Shown: positions 11,599-24,458, counted from the first letter of the stretch. The stretch is DNA of 64,000 bases from Xylaria sp. FL1777 (GCA_022578965.1 MU400565.1:124001-188000), one strand, 5' to 3'. Translations and numbers: made by a program. The notes: generated from the letters alone by a model not told the origin.

Positions 11599-12373
11599 TA
11601 AAAAAGTTGTTGTGAAAATGCTTTTGAGAAAGCCGCTCAGCTGGCGGTGTCTCAATCAAAACTAGTTTGTAGCCATTCTTTTCCGTCGGCGCAACTGGCG
11701 TCCAATCCGCTGCTTCGATACCCTCTGACTTGGTCATTACTGATGCTCTAAGTTTGCGTTTCAAGTCTCCTGAGCAGGGCCCCCTGTATATACACTCTTG
11801 TCATGACCTTATGATTTGATGTTCAAATTTTGTTGGTGCATCCGATGACGCTTTTCTTGTATGATACTCTTGTATTCATGAACACTCCTTCTATGGACAT
11901 CAAAAAAACGAGGCTTTTCCCCATGGATCTATGTTGGCGATTCGTGCTGGCTCCTCTATTCAACCCCAGATAGTAGAGAATGGAAGCAGTTAATTACATA
12001 TTTGTATCGCTATTGCTGCACGTGGAAATAATGTGGTGTGGTCTCTCAAATTTTACACCACGCCAAAACTCATTTTGTCTCGACTCATTTTATCCAGTGG
12101 TATCCTTGGAAATAGAATTTCCCATTCTTCGGCCTTTTTATCTCCATACCTCTCCAACATTTGTAATACATCTTAAAACCAAGATCACCTCCGTCTGAGG
12201 TGAAGCTATGGCATACTGGTGAAGCTGAGAGGGCGCTGGTGTTGATGCTTGTCTACCTACCAACAAGGTGCCATAAACTCAGTGGCGGAACCGATACTTT
12301 CATCCTCTCGTTAGTTAATAAAAAGACAGCTATCGGCAGTAAGTCAAGGTTCGCCAGGTTAGATAGATAGATC
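11599..12373. other. Intergenic region between convergent genes
   Basis: About 0.8 kb between two convergent genes, so it holds both 3' ends. No supported gene; the short open frame at 11980-12198 is AT-rich and unsupported. Confidence 0.55.
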
Positions 12374-13049
12374 CTAATTCTTGATCTCTTCCTTGTGGAA
12401 TAGACCTGCGACCCGTTCGTGTATAAGTCTTATGTCATACACCGAAGGTCCTCTTTCTACGACACTCATTCACTCACCTTGAATCTCGGGCATCCACGGA
12501 TCCCGCAGCTTACAAAAGAACTCGCCCTTGGGCTCCACCTGGCCCCGCGCATGGTCGTCCAGGGTGCCGTAGAAGAGGTAGATGTTGTCGCCGGCGTGTT
12601 CCTGCGGGTAACGACATCATCAATATTATAACTCATGTTCCGATCCCCATTCCCGTTCTCATTCTCTCTCTCTCTCTCATTCAACCACCCTCCCCCCGAT
12701 AAATAAAATCACCTACATGTATAATCGTGTAGGTAATATGTAGGTACGTAAGGTAAGGTAAGGTACTTACCCCATACTCCAACAACCCGGCCCCGCAAAC
12801 CCCGCAAAACTCCCGATGAAGCCTCACGCCGCCGCCGTTGTCCGCCTCGTGCACCCGCACGTGCTCCCGCCCGCGCTCCAGGCCGAACGAGCCCCGCGCC
12901 ACCCGCGTCGTGATCCCGTAGTTGCCCCCCGTGAACCGCTTGCAGTTCCCGCAGTGGCAGATGCTCGTGCGCGCCTCCGTCTCCGGCGAGGAGAGGGTGA
13001 TTGTGTACCGGATCGCGCCGCAGTAGCAGCCACCTGGGAGGGGTGGCAT
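12374..13049 (-). CDS. GFA / CENP-V-fold zinc protein (glutathione-dependent formaldehyde-activating-like)
   Basis: Exons 13049-12771, 12601-12478 and 12405-12374 with introns of 169 and 72 nt (donors GTAAGT and GTGAGT, acceptors CAG) encode 144 residues. Zinc-binding cysteines appear in order: GGCYCGAIRY, CHCGNCKRFTGG and FCGVCGAGL. Exon 2 adds NIYLFYGTLDD and KGEFFCKLRDPWMPEI, both typical of fungal GFA proteins. The third exon is only 32 nt and supplies GLFHKEEIKN before the stop; without it the frame ends three codons into the intron. Members bind zinc, and a few act on S-hydroxymethyl-glutathione; most fungal paralogues have no assigned reaction. The gene is strongly GC-biased relative to its surroundings. 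A (CT)n run lies inside the first intron. Confidence 0.9.
12663..12678. repeat. (CT)8 dinucleotide microsatellite
   Basis: A perfect CT/GA run lying in the first intron of the GFA-fold gene. Likely polymorphic in length. Confidence 0.85.
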
Positions 13050-14272
13050 TTCGGAGGTTTTTTTGGGTTCTCGGCAGGGGGTTTACTATTTTGTTTCCTC
13101 CCCTATTCTTTCAATTGATTGGATCAGTTGGGTGTGGTTGTTATAGACTTATGGGGGGTTCATTGGTCGTAACTAGTTCAATTTGTGAGGATGTGCAAGG
13201 TCTGTAATATGTTGTTTTCCGCAACGGCTTGCGTGGTTTTAGGTACAGAAAATGGTGTTCGTGTGCCCGCCTATCATTCATTGTTGGTGAGTACTTACTA
13301 TAGATAGATCTTCGCCTCATTCTTGGGCGTTGACATTCTATGACGAGGTTCCGACGTCACTAACTTGTGGCTCGTTGGCTCCGCACGTACTCATGCGCTT
13401 AAAAGGGGAGAATACTACGAAAGTGTGCTAACTGTCTTTATAACAAGGGCTGGTGTTGAAACGGCCAATTATTCCATTGTGCTAATGATGCTAGTCCCGA
13501 AGGACGAGAGGTGTGTAATTATCAGCAACTATATCACCCCACCAGTGTCAGGGCTTGGAACTGAGTTATTGACTCTCTATTCTTCATACAATAATCTGTT
13601 ATGGCTGCAAAAGTCCATGCCTCCGTCAGGGCTGTTGCCGAGCATGGTGGCTCTATATACAATTGGCCCGGGGCCCCCTAACCCCCGTGACCCGCCCATA
13701 TGCCCCAGACCAGCGAGGGCTGAATAGCCTCACCCCTGGTACGCGAGACAGCCCCAACAGGCCCCAACCCAGCGCAGTACGGTCCCGGTGTCTCACCGAA
13801 CTATGCGTCTGGAGATAGCACAAGGTGTTCAACTAATTCAACGCGTATAACAGTCTTATTCTCGACATGTTATTTTAAAATGAAATGAAAAGGTGACGGG
13901 GCAATCAAAATCTCACTGTTCCTTTTGTAAAGTATAGTAGAATAGTTGTCTTGATATCGAGGGGTGATTATCTGCTACGCTGGACTATTCCTGCCTACAA
14001 AGTTGCAATATAATATATATTAAAAGGTTTACTGTGCATTTAATCCCGAACTAAACATTACAAATCTTAACAAGTAAGTACTGGTGCCATGGTTGTACCC
14101 CTTAAGACTATACATCTCGCAATAGTCCATCAGACCTAGTTCATAACCTCCAGTAGTTGTTCTTGTTACACCCCTTAGTCGAACTTGCGGGCCAGGTCAT
14201 CCGTATAGACGAATCTGAAGAAAAGGATCTCTGATTAGCTGATGACTAGCTTACTAGCATCTATTACGGCCA
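13050..14272. other. Intergenic region, nothing recognised
   Basis: Contains a C-rich patch around 13668-13760 and an AT-rich patch around 13990-14060. The open frame 13365-13727 has no similarity. It carries the promoter of the GFA gene and the 3' end of the NLR gene. Confidence 0.55.
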
Positions 14273-17200
14273 TCACTGGAATTCAAGAATAGTAACCCGC
14301 CCAGAATGACCCGCTATAGCTAACTTTCTCCTCCCAATGGCCAAGACACCTGGACGATTATCGTGTGGGAGAAGGATAACTTTCTGGTCATTCCGCGTGA
14401 TCCAGCAGCCACTTGAATCCACTACGTATAGTGGTTGCAATTTATCTTGACTGCCCCAAGATGCAGCTGCCACAGTCAAGCCCGGATGGCAGTCCAGCGT
14501 GTCCACCACGACCCTTGTCGTTAGGTCCCAGAGCTCCGACCTCGGCTCGTTTTCCCGGGGACGGCCGGAAAGTAGCCGATTTCCATCTGAGGAGAAGATT
14601 AATCTCATAGGGCCACCGTCTAGGGTGTATAACAATTCCTTGTTCACGATATCCCAAATCATGATCCCCTCGTCGGTGGACCACCCACTTGATGACGCCA
14701 GTTGGTGGCTGTTTGGAGAGAACGCCAAGTAACGGCCGTCTAATTTATGCAGCAATGCCCCAGTAGCAGTATTCCAAAGCAGGATAATGTTCTCTGTTGA
14801 TCCACAGGCGAGCCAGCTACTATCCGGTGAAAATACTAGTTCTATAATTAATGTAACAGGAACCTGCAGTATATGCATTCGTGCCCCCGATGTATAATCC
14901 CAGAGCCAGATCGTACCCAGCAGATGAGGTCCTATCGCCAGGTGACGGACATCCGGTGACAACACCAGGCGGCTGAATATATTCTTTTCGAAGTTACCGT
15001 GATCATTAAGTGTTTTTAGTGCCGCTCCTGTAATTGGATCCCAGATGCAGACTGAGCCATCGAATGACCCGGAGACTAGCTCTTCGTTATTTGGCGAAAA
15101 GGCTATTGTTCCAGTACAATGTCCAAAACCAGCTGCTATGGTGGCCCCTGTAACCGGATCCCAGAGCTGGATTGTTCCATCTATTGATATAAAAGCTAGT
15201 CGATTACCATCAGATGAAAAGATTACTTCGTGAACCTGTTTTAAAGCGTCCTGTGAACGAAACGATAATGCTTTAGTAGTAAGGTCCCAGAGCCGGACTG
15301 TGCCATCCCCGCCGCATACGGAGGCTAGTTGACTGCCGTTTGGCGAGAAGGCTAGTGCAGAAATAAATCTATCATGAACTTCTAATATGTGCAGTATCAA
15401 TCCTGTAACAGTATCATATACCCTAAGTATGATATTAGAAGCACACACGAGCATGCTACCATCCGGAGAGAATTTTAGTAGTTTTTCGTCCTCGTGGGAA
15501 AGACGGAAATGAGTCTGGAGTACATCCCCAGTAGTGATGTCCCAAATCTGGATTATTTGAGACATGGACACGGAGGTTAGGCGGCTGCTATCTGAAGAAA
15601 AATCGAATGCCAAAATCGGGCTATTGCTAATTAACGTGCACAGCAATGTTCCTCGAGTGGGCTCCCGGAGTTGGATAGTCCCATCCTCCGATCCAGAAGC
15701 CAGTTGTTTGCCATTGGGCGAGAATGATAGGGCATTAACAGCCTTCATATGACAATTCATCAAATGCAGTCGTTTCCCGGTGCTAAGTTCCCAGAGACAG
15801 AGAGAAGGACGACCACGAAACGCCTCCCACCCAGCGGCTAGCTGGCTGCCATCTGGCGAGAAGGCTAGACATGTAATACCGACGTAAGGATTGTCACACT
15901 CCAGTATATTCCGACCTGTGCTCTTGGCTGTGTCCCAAACGCCGACAGCAACTGTGTACCAACGGGGCAGGTAACGGTCACTCTGTTTTAACACAGCGGC
16001 TATTTGGTTGCTGTCGGCTGAAAAGGTTAATTTGGCAAGTCCCCTAACATTGCCTTCTAACTCGTGTATCTTCTTGCCTGACGTAGGGTCCCATAGCTCG
16101 ATTGTACAGTCTTTATCTTTATTGCTACCGCAAGACGCTAGATATACGCCATTAGGGGAGAACTCCAAGTCAGGATTCTCAGTCATATGGCTCTCTATCG
16201 TACGTAACGCGGCTCCCGTAATGGGGTTCCAGAGCCGAATAGTGTGATGACCTTCTCTGGAAGCTAACAGACTACCATCTGGCGAAAACGCGACTGATAA
16301 GACGCGCTCGTCATGACATTCAAGGGTATGTAAATAAGGAGTCCAATTTTCTTCTAGCGTTGAAGGTCGCTGGTTTTGTACCCAGGTTGGTATTTCTTTC
16401 GAAAATTGCTTTCGAATGGTACTTTTGGATGGACTGAAAAGAAGGGCGGAGTTGTAAATTTGTAGAGGGTATACTTCGATAATTGACCTGAAGGCGAGTG
16501 TAAATCTCTTGGCATCATAAACTATGGAGGATAGTGAATTTCGTTGCTCATCGTGTTGTTTATCGTGCTTAATACTTATTAGGTTACAATTAAAGGAACG
16601 TTTTAGAATCAAGTTGCTTACTACAATAGCAGACTCCAGGTCCATTAGCATAGCGACAGCTTCGGGGATGTTTTTCATTAGACTCATTGCTTCAAGCCAA
16701 TACACAGCCTTCTTCTCCAAAAAGCGATTGATTTTGCCGATATTGCTGAAGCCAACGCCGTCATAACAACCTTCAATCGCACTGAGATGGTTGGTCCAGT
16801 AGGCACAAGCGTATCGAATCGGAGCGAGGGGGTCTGGATCGGGGATCTCAACGTCTTCGATAGAATAGCTTGGCTGCTGTAAGTTGTATATATCTTTTCG
16901 CAATATCTCTGTCATAGAGTCAATTGACCGTGACACGATTACGCCATGTCCTTCCGCTTTATCTATTGGGAGGACGACGGATACTCGGTCGACTGAGGGG
17001 TAATCGTCTGGTGAAAGCAAGTGATGAACACACCGGCAACGTGCTGGATCTGGATGATACAACACCTTGAAATCGTGTTCTCTAGGGCAGGAGTCCTCAC
17101 AGCGCATTGGAACTAGGTAGTCCTTCACTGACTGATGGTTTATGATAACGTGACCTAATTGGATTCTCAGGAAGGACCTGCATAAACGAATGTAATATCG

Positions 17201-19570
17201 GATGCCTTCGTCCTTGTTCCGAATTTCCTTCGGTAGGTCAGCAGCCACCGCAAGCTCCTGAAGGGTGAGTGGTCGAAAGGCAACAACTGTAGTTTGCAAT
17301 ATTTGCTTGGCTAAGAGCGCTTTTGATCTGTCTTTGTTGTTCAGCACTTGACCAAGTATTCGCTTGTATAGGCTTGTTAATCCCGAAGGGAATCGACAGA
17401 GTGCTTGTTCCGCGACGTCGGCTGGCTCACCCTTGAGTTCTTCGCACACTATAGCAACCCAAAGGAATGTTCCATCAGCATGTTCTCGCAGATAATTCTT
17501 AACCCTCTTCTGTAGTTCTTCGTCATAGCCCTCCTGTACTGCTAATTTTCGAACTCTGTCGACGATGTATCGCTCAACTGACTTCTGTACTTCCCCCGAA
17601 TTATCTTTCAAACTTATGATTAAAGCATGCTCTGCATGGAATTCCCGAAATTCTCTGTTGATAACGTCTTCGTCTCTGCTGGTAATGAGCCATTGGACTT
17701 TCGTACTGTGATTGGGCTCTTTTCCTAGCCCAAAGTTCGTTCGACGTAACCGTTTCAGAAATAGTGAAGCCGATGCATCATCGCATTCGTCAAGGCCATC
17801 AATTACGAAATAGCTTGCTCGGAATTTCGAATCCCTAATAGTGTTCTCCAGTAGCTCCCAGAGAGTGGAAAATTTCCAATCGTGCTTCGTCGTCGTACTT
17901 AACTCCTTCGCACAGGCATCGAAATGATATAGAAGTTCTGGTTGCCAGGAGTAAAGTTGACGGAGAATGCATTCCATGATGTTGGCTGCGGTGTTCCTCC
18001 CATCCTCGGAATTTTTACAGAAGAAATGCGCAACATTGAATTGGTTACGTCGTAGGAGATCGTCAACAATAGAAAGGGCGAGCATTGTCTTGCCCTTCCC
18101 AGGGTCGCCTTTTATCCAAAGGACTCGCGGGAGGTCACTGTTTACCCACTTGGCGAACGTTTCCGCTGCTGATCCCGACTGTTTCCTGCTAGAATCCTTT
18201 CCGGTGGTCGTCGTGGTTCCTTTGAAAATCCAAGATCCAGTACCTTCCAATAGCTGGTTGTCCTCCCCGGTAATATCATTCTTAAAATGAGAGGGGTCGA
18301 CTGGATAAATGAGGTTTAGCTTCTCAAGGTTATTATCTATAAGAATTTATGTCAGTTTAGGATCCTCTGGGAAGTCCTCTGATACAGATCGGTCGTAGCT
18401 AGTAAGGGAAAATAGACATTAAGAAAATAGAACTAGACTAATTTGCGACAAAAGAATATGTGACATTTGATTAGACCGTTGTGATGTTGCCCATACCTTC
18501 ACGCGGAATCGAGGAAATTTCAGATATAGCAAGCTCCAATGCCCCCTTGACCTTGACGTAACCGTCATCGTCTTCCCCATTGAAGCGACACATGTTTATG
18601 TGATTAGCAACAATGGTTTCCTTTTGCTCGCCGACATCTAAAGCAGAAGAGAAATCTTCGACAACCTTTCCATGATTTAGCCATGTTTAACAAATAGGGT
18701 CTATTGTCACGCACCTTTCCGGAAAGAGGCCCAAATCCAGAGACTCCAAGTCCTTCTTGAAAGATAAATAACCTTGGATTTAGGTCTTTTAAAACAAGTG
18801 CGAACTCTTCTCGAAGGATCCTCGCATGAGTGCCGTCGAAGGATAAGCTTCGAAGGACCTTGTCGTTCGCATTGAATCCTGCCAAGGCCGCAATTCTCCT
18901 CACAGTGAGACCAAGTTCGACGTATGACCCTCCCCTATGGGGTGTTCCGAAGAACAAGAGCCCCTTGATGGAATTGTAGACATGCTTAAAGCGCTCTTCA
19001 GAAGAACTTCTCGCACGTCGGAGAGCCTAGAAGTTACTTAGTTACGACGCATGATGGTATTACTCTGGAGGCTTACATCCTTCAATATCAGGCCCCCGAG
19101 ACTATGGACGATGAATATAAGAGGCCGGTGCGGATCGTCTCGTCGGCAAGCTTCCATGGCATTCAGTAGGCCTTCCCCGTACTGATCGATATCAAGCTGC
19201 ATTGCGGGACCCTTGAACCAATGTGTAATGTGTGAGTCGTACCCATACGTCATGATTCTCGCGTCCGAAAAGTCTCCGGGCAAGATATCAAGGGGCCAGA
19301 ACGTTTCTTGCGGTTCGGTCTCTCGCGGTCGTGGTTTTTTCATCTTCAAGAGCTTGAAGGACGGCTTTTCTCTGGGCGGAGAATACAACCAGGTATTCTT
19401 AGGATGGCCTTGAAGGCCGTGGATGAGGATTATGCTATGAAGTCGATTAGCCAATTACCAATTTGCGGAATGATGCGTCCGTACTCAACCGCAGCCCAGT
19501 CAGGTTTAGCAAGAGTAGTAAACCCTAGGTCCCTGACGATAACGCCCTGGTTTTCTGTCTGTACAACCAT
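14273..19570 (-). CDS. NOD-like receptor: alpha/beta hydrolase (lipase-like) + NACHT + WD40 repeats
   Basis: Five exons (19570-19485, 19434-19077, 19026-18715, 18665-18497, 18336-14273) with introns of 50, 50, 49 and 160 nt close in phase to give 1662 residues. Residues 1-300 are an alpha/beta-hydrolase effector domain of the SesB/lipase-like class: oxyanion region IHGLQGHP, nucleophile elbow VHSLGG (Ser140), FFGTPHRGG, and a probable catalytic His274 in NHINMCRF. A linker with the NACHT-preceding motif (LIYPVDP, LLEGTGSWIF) follows. The NACHT domain has P-loop GDPGKGKT (about 385-392) and Walker B VIDGLDECD (about 486-493). From about residue 980 there are some 14 divergent WD40 repeats (FSPDGS, LASGS, IRLWD types). 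Fungal NLRs of this plan sense non-self through the repeats and trigger an effector response, often cell death in heterokaryon incompatibility. The repeats differ from each other, unlike the near-identical fast-evolving HET-E repeats, so ligand and role are open. No internal stop breaks the gene. Confidence 0.93.
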
Positions 19571-20943
19571 ATTTCAGCGAATCATGGAATTAGGTATAGA
19601 ATGACAAAGGTCTTTGAGTCGTGGTGTTCAAGGTAATTATGCGGTAGTAGTGGTAGTGAAAAGTGTTATAGATGGCTTGAAGCGGGGTTGAAAAGGCTTG
19701 CCAGTTAGCCAGCGCTACCCTCGCGAATAAATCTAATCGATTATCAGCTGAATTTACCTGGATTAAGCGAGCTAGTTACTTGAGGTTATAAATGTCGGAA
19801 CCAGGAGGGTGGTGGCTTGGGGTGGTGGCTTGGGTCATCACAATTCAGGGGCCTTAGCCGAGCATCTGTAGAAAGTATTACACTCCATCAAGGAGTTAAT
19901 CAATGTATAATCCAAGGACTCAGGGCATTCAGTCATGTATATAGACAAGTCTTCCCACTTTTCTCACTTATATACCTACCATTCTAACAGTAACAGCGGT
20001 GGCGAACAACTAGAGGGTGTATTTGATATAAATATAGCATTTGTAGAGATTTGAATCAATATTTAAAATAAACCTAAATTCATTAAAAACGATAAAAATA
20101 ATGTAGAATTAGAACCCTTGTTGCCGCTATCTGTATTGTTGAATCCTTAAGTTTGCCGATTCCGATCAATCAGCTCAGAGGTACACTCTAGTTAACAGAC
20201 ATCCTTCCTAAAACAAACAAACAAACCATAAGCAGAGGCCGAAGAGAAATGAGCTGTGCAGTGCTAGCTGTTCTATTTGATGCAGGCTCAGTCCCTATTT
20301 GATGTTTCAATGCAGGCTGATATAGAGGGTGGCTGCAGAGAAGCTGCCTAGAATAGGTAAGTCGTGGTTATCACAAACCCTCTTGTTAGCTATGATAACG
20401 TAAGCGTGCGCGGGGTGGAATACCTAAGTTATAGGGTTCTTTGTTCATCACAAATTGTATACGCGTAGCGATAGGACAATCTTGTTATGCAAACGGTTGG
20501 AGTCAAATAATTAAAGACGTACTTATATCTCAAATCCAAGTTGGAATAGCTCTGTTATCGGTCCTACTTACCTCTAGTTACAAGAAGCCAAGACAGGTAA
20601 GTTATAAAAAGCGTTAAGTGAATATGCATAGAGGACAGAGAAGTGTTGGTGGAGGTGGCGGACACATACTATATATCCACTAGGCATCAATTCTTGCTGC
20701 AAAACAACGCACAGTCTTGAATGTCGTAGTCACTGATTAAAGGGGATGTGTGACGTTGGAGTGAATACCGGCTCGGCTAAACCATAAGCCGAATGAGCCT
20801 ATATATTACGATCGTTTCCTTTGTTATTAACTACTTAGCTAGCTACTAAGAGTGAGTGCACTAGTCAACTTCCATATAACTAAGCGTATGGCCACCCATA
20901 CGTGACAGGATGCTATATGACTATATCAAAAAATCCAGAGAGA
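19571..20943. other. AT-rich intergenic region upstream of the NLR gene
   Basis: No gene supported. It is AT-rich with stops in all frames and includes a 13-bp tandem duplication at 19807-19832. The promoter of the NLR gene should lie next to 19571. Confidence 0.55.
19807..19832. repeat. Two-copy 13-bp tandem repeat
   Basis: Two perfect adjacent copies of the unit GGGTGGTGGCTTG, upstream of the NLR gene. Function unknown. Confidence 0.8.
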
Positions 20944-22723
20944 TTAAGTGATGATTGCAACTTTAGGCACACCTCCTGTATTCCAAGGATTATAAACCTC
21001 AAAGGTAACCTGGTTCTGCTTCTCATAAACATTTTCTGCTTTCCAGGGATTATAAACTTCAATGGTAATCTGATGGTGCCGCTCATAAGTACTATGGAAC
21101 GGCTCCCACTGGGGGTATCTTCTAAGGGGTTCTCCCGTCTTGAGAACGAGCACGTTCAGTTTTGACGACGATCGCCACTTGAAAAACCGTTGTCCCACCT
21201 CTCTGGCGGAGTTCTCGTTGAGGGCAGGCTCCATGTATATGCATTTGAGCACATCCGTTCCTACCCCCGGATTCACGCTCTTGAGACCTAACTCAAGATG
21301 AAGTGTCAATCTTCGAAGGTTTCTGAATCCTGCTGCGAGGGCTTTGAGAAGATCCTCGGGCTGTGACAGCATTATGTTAGCTAAATCCACTGTCGTGGAG
21401 TTTCCAATTCTGCTCACCCATTCACCATCCCTGTTGAGATCAATCTCCAGTGTCTCAAGATAAGGGCAGTTCTTGTCAAGCTCTTGGAGCTGCTCGACGT
21501 CAAGCGTCAGCCTCGTAATCCCTTCCTTCATGGGCTCAAATGAGTGCAGGCACAAATGCTTCAAGCCCGGGTGGTTTCCGATTGGCCCTGGTGTAAGATA
21601 GTATCCTTTGACTATCAGGGATTCCAGGGAAGTGAAAGTCCACAGAAAATTTTTTAGCGGGGAGCATTTAATTTTCAGGTCGGCATCAGTGTAAACCTGG
21701 ACCGTCAGATTCCGTAAGGATTTGATGTAGCCTGCAGCGAGGTTGAGGAAGTTGGCCTGATACCGAGGTCCAAGAGTGAGCGCTCTCAGTTTTGACCAGG
21801 GATATTTCTCCTGCCAGTATTCCCACTCATCTTCGTCAAGCCTGTACCCACTCAATGATAACTCTTCTAACGGTGGAAAGGTTTCGTCGCCAGAGAACTC
21901 GAAGGAGTATACTGTTCCGGCATGTGGTCTACTCCTTACGCATCCACCATAATTCCCAGTAACCCCAAGCGAAAATGAGGTCAGGTTAGGACAGGCGAAC
22001 AAGAGTTTCTGGATGTCTAGGATATCCAAATTCGGCCCTTTGCTGGCACGGAAAGGATTCACTACGGCTCCGAGAGCAACGACATTTTGCAACTGGGTTT
22101 CGATTTTCCGCTTGCCATCTTCGCCAAGTAAGTAAATCGATATTCGTTTACTATGTCCTTCAAGGCCTTGCAAGGCTTCCTGGCTCAGCGGGCCCCTGAT
22201 CCTACAATGATAATCTCGTTAGCATCATTTGCTTCGTCTGCTAAAAAACGCCTATATTCTTACTTGACCCGCTGTAGATTCGGAAGAGAATCAACTAGGG
22301 CTAGCAATCTCTTCTCCATTTCACTTGAACGTTCCCCGTGGAACTCTCCATAATCCAATTCATGTACCGCATTCCTCAAGTGTTCATATTTGGTGTCCAG
22401 TAGTCTACGTGATACGGAACGGGCGAATCGCAGCGGATCCTTCCCGTCGTTTAAGGCAGCTAGGTCCCAGGCCCGCATCGCTAAGGGAACTGTCTTGTAT
22501 AGATGGGTGATAGCCGTCGTGAACCAGGCGCGTGATGTCAGGCAGATATTGCAAAGATCATTCCGATCGTCTATCTATAAAGTATTCGTCAGATATAGCA
22601 AATGTAGCCTAAGGGGACAATCCTCACCTGGTCAAGGATGAGATGCCATATATCAAGACTCATATCAGCCAAGGGCCCTTTGGCGCTGACGCCAGATTTG
22701 ACGTTGTTCAAGGCCATAGTCAT
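20944..22723 (-). CDS. F-box-like protein with leucine-rich-repeat-like C-terminus
   Basis: Exons 22723-22628, 22574-22264 and 22201-20944 with introns of 53 and 62 nt (donors GTGAGG and GTAAGA; branch GCTAAC in the second) give 554 residues. The N-terminus reads like a fungal F-box: SLDIWHLILDQ at the end of exon 1 and DRNDLCNICLTSRAW at the start of exon 2. The remainder has irregular leucine-rich segments (CPNLTSFSL, FPPLEELSLSGY, LKHLCLHSF, CPYLETLEI, FRNLRRLTLHLEL) as in F-box/LRR-type proteins. A substrate-receptor role in an SCF ubiquitin ligase is the usual inference. The C-terminus carries two related copies of VYNPW, suggesting a small internal duplication. It lies next to the NLR gene on the same strand. 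Confidence 0.82.
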
Positions 22724-23436
22724 GGCACACGGGCTGAATTTCGTATTCTTCCTCTGCAATGCTGTTTAGTGTGTCACCATCAATATTCGGTAGTCGGCAG
22801 TATAAAGCTAATGAGTGTATCTGTCAAGACGCGGGGGTCTCGGCTTTTATACCCCTTATGCATCCGCAGGCTGCATGGGCCGCATCCTCCTCGATCCCAG
22901 GCGGAACTCCAGGATCGCCTGAGATGCGGGACTAGTCAGCTGTTGGTAACCAGTACCTAGCTTGCATGATCCATCCCGTGCATGCAACCAATGGCCACTC
23001 ACCATCTATGATAATAGTAGCTCAACTTCCAAGACCCTTGCCGAAAAGTTCCGTTTGGGATCCAGACCATTTATATGCAAATTCAAACACTCGGTACAAA
23101 AAGCTTTTAATAACTTGTTATAAAAGTATAGCATTCTTAGTAGCTCTGTCTTTTTGTCATGACCCTTTTGTTACAGTTACGTGCGCCTTATTCTGATAAG
23201 GCTCTAGTCTTCATAAGCAGAACATAGCATTTCCTTGAGCCCCCTTTAGATCTAATTCTACTTAGAAGGACATACTTCACTCCCGTCGAGGTTCTCTCTG
23301 AGTCATCAAACTAGAGTTGCTTCCGCCCAATGATTCCCAAAAAGGGGTTTCGACCCACTAGCTTCAACCTCAATCGAAAACGCCTCCCAAAGGCACCTCT
23401 AAAATATCCGACAACAAGCCCTATACTTGCCCTCGC
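22724..23436. other. Intergenic region, nothing recognised
   Basis: No supported gene. Short open frames on the plus strand (22643-22960, 22966-23196) have no similarity. Confidence 0.55.
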
Positions 23437-23970
23437 TCACCAGAAAAAACAACCTCGGGGGCAGATAGGCTTCTTTCTTTGTATCCGCAACCTAGGCTTG
23501 AACCACTCGGTAGGCACGACATTGTAGCCCTTCTCCCACTTCTTGCTCCAGACCCAACCGCTCTGGAATTGGCCGCACTGGTCGTCGAGGATCTGCTGCA
23601 CCTGGTCCAGCTCCCATGCAGGGGCCTTGTCGGGGTAGAAGTACTTGCAGTTGCAGATATACCACGTCACGCCTGTGTAGTTGTCGGGAGCGCTCTCGTA
23701 ATGATAGAGCCCCGGCGGTACCCAGTGGCCGGGTTTATCTTGCCATTCGATCAACTTCCACTTGGCATGGAAGTAGTTCACTCTCTGGTCCGTCAAGTTG
23801 TGACCCATGCATTTCGTGCTCGTTACGGGTATTTGGTGATGCTCGCCCGGCTTTTTCTTGTAAGTATCGATATCCCCCGTGGGAGTGGGAATAGCCGTCG
23901 TTGTGTTCCAGGACATGGCGGAACAGGCTATGATTGCGCCTAGTGCGCTAAGGAGGAGGGCGGTGCGCAT
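23437..23970 (-). CDS. Small secreted protein of unknown function
   Basis: A single-exon frame of 177 residues. It begins with a signal-peptide-like stretch (MRTALLLSALGAIIACSA), followed by a Thr/Pro-rich segment and a domain rich in Trp, Tyr and Cys (KWKLIEWQDKPGHW, VTWYICNCKYFYP, QSGWVWSKKWEKGY). After the signal peptide there are five or six cysteines (KCMG, ICNCK, DDQCGQ, ICPRGC). I do not recognise the family. Size, secretion signal and cysteines make it an effector or cell-wall-protein candidate. The C-terminal basic tail RIQRKKP is followed by a stop that overlaps a possible donor (TG|GTGAGC), so the last residues could differ if the message is spliced. Confidence 0.75.
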   Translation of the reverse strand: MRTALLLSALGAIIACSAMSWNTTTAIPTPTGDIDTYKKKPGEHHQIPVTSTKCMGHNLTDQRVNYFHAKWKLIEWQDKPGHWVPPGLYHYESAPDNYTGVTWYICNCKYFYPDKAPAWELDQVQQILDDQCGQFQSGWVWSKKWEKGYNVVPTEWFKPRLRIQRKKPICPRGCFFW

Positions 23971-24458
23971 TATGGTTCACTTTGTAATAGTAAGGCGTTG
24001 GTAGTTCTAATTATTAGAGGGCAATGCAGAAAATGTATTAGAAAAGGTGGCGGCTGGGAAGGTCCATTTTCATGGACCTCACTAGATATCAAACGCTTAT
24101 ACACCTGGCAACTTCTACTAATATAAGGTAATCAATCTGCCAAACTATATATTAATAATGCTACATCTTAGTCCTTTCACAATATCGTTATCCTGCCTTT
24201 TAGAACCACCTGTAGTACGGTGTAAAGTATATTGACACCCATGTGCCAGAACAATGTATCTCTCGTTTCCCTTCGGTTTTCTGATAATATCAATAGATGT
24301 ATAGATTCTTGATTACTGGGAAGTGGCAAACGCTAATACTTGTTCTAGCAAGAAATATTTTTTCACAAGGCGTTTGACTGTCTAATTACAATTCTTTCTC
24401 TTCGAAAACTCTGAAGTATGATGTATGGCGCATCCGGTTCCTCCAAGCCTGTGTCTCC
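23971..24458. other. AT-rich intergenic region
   Basis: Upstream of the small secreted protein gene and downstream of the hydrolase relic. No frame or repeat stands out. Confidence 0.55.

Noticed and set aside
12816..13118. Plus-strand frame opposite the GFA-fold gene
   Set aside because: A GC-rich antisense shadow of the zinc-cysteine exon.
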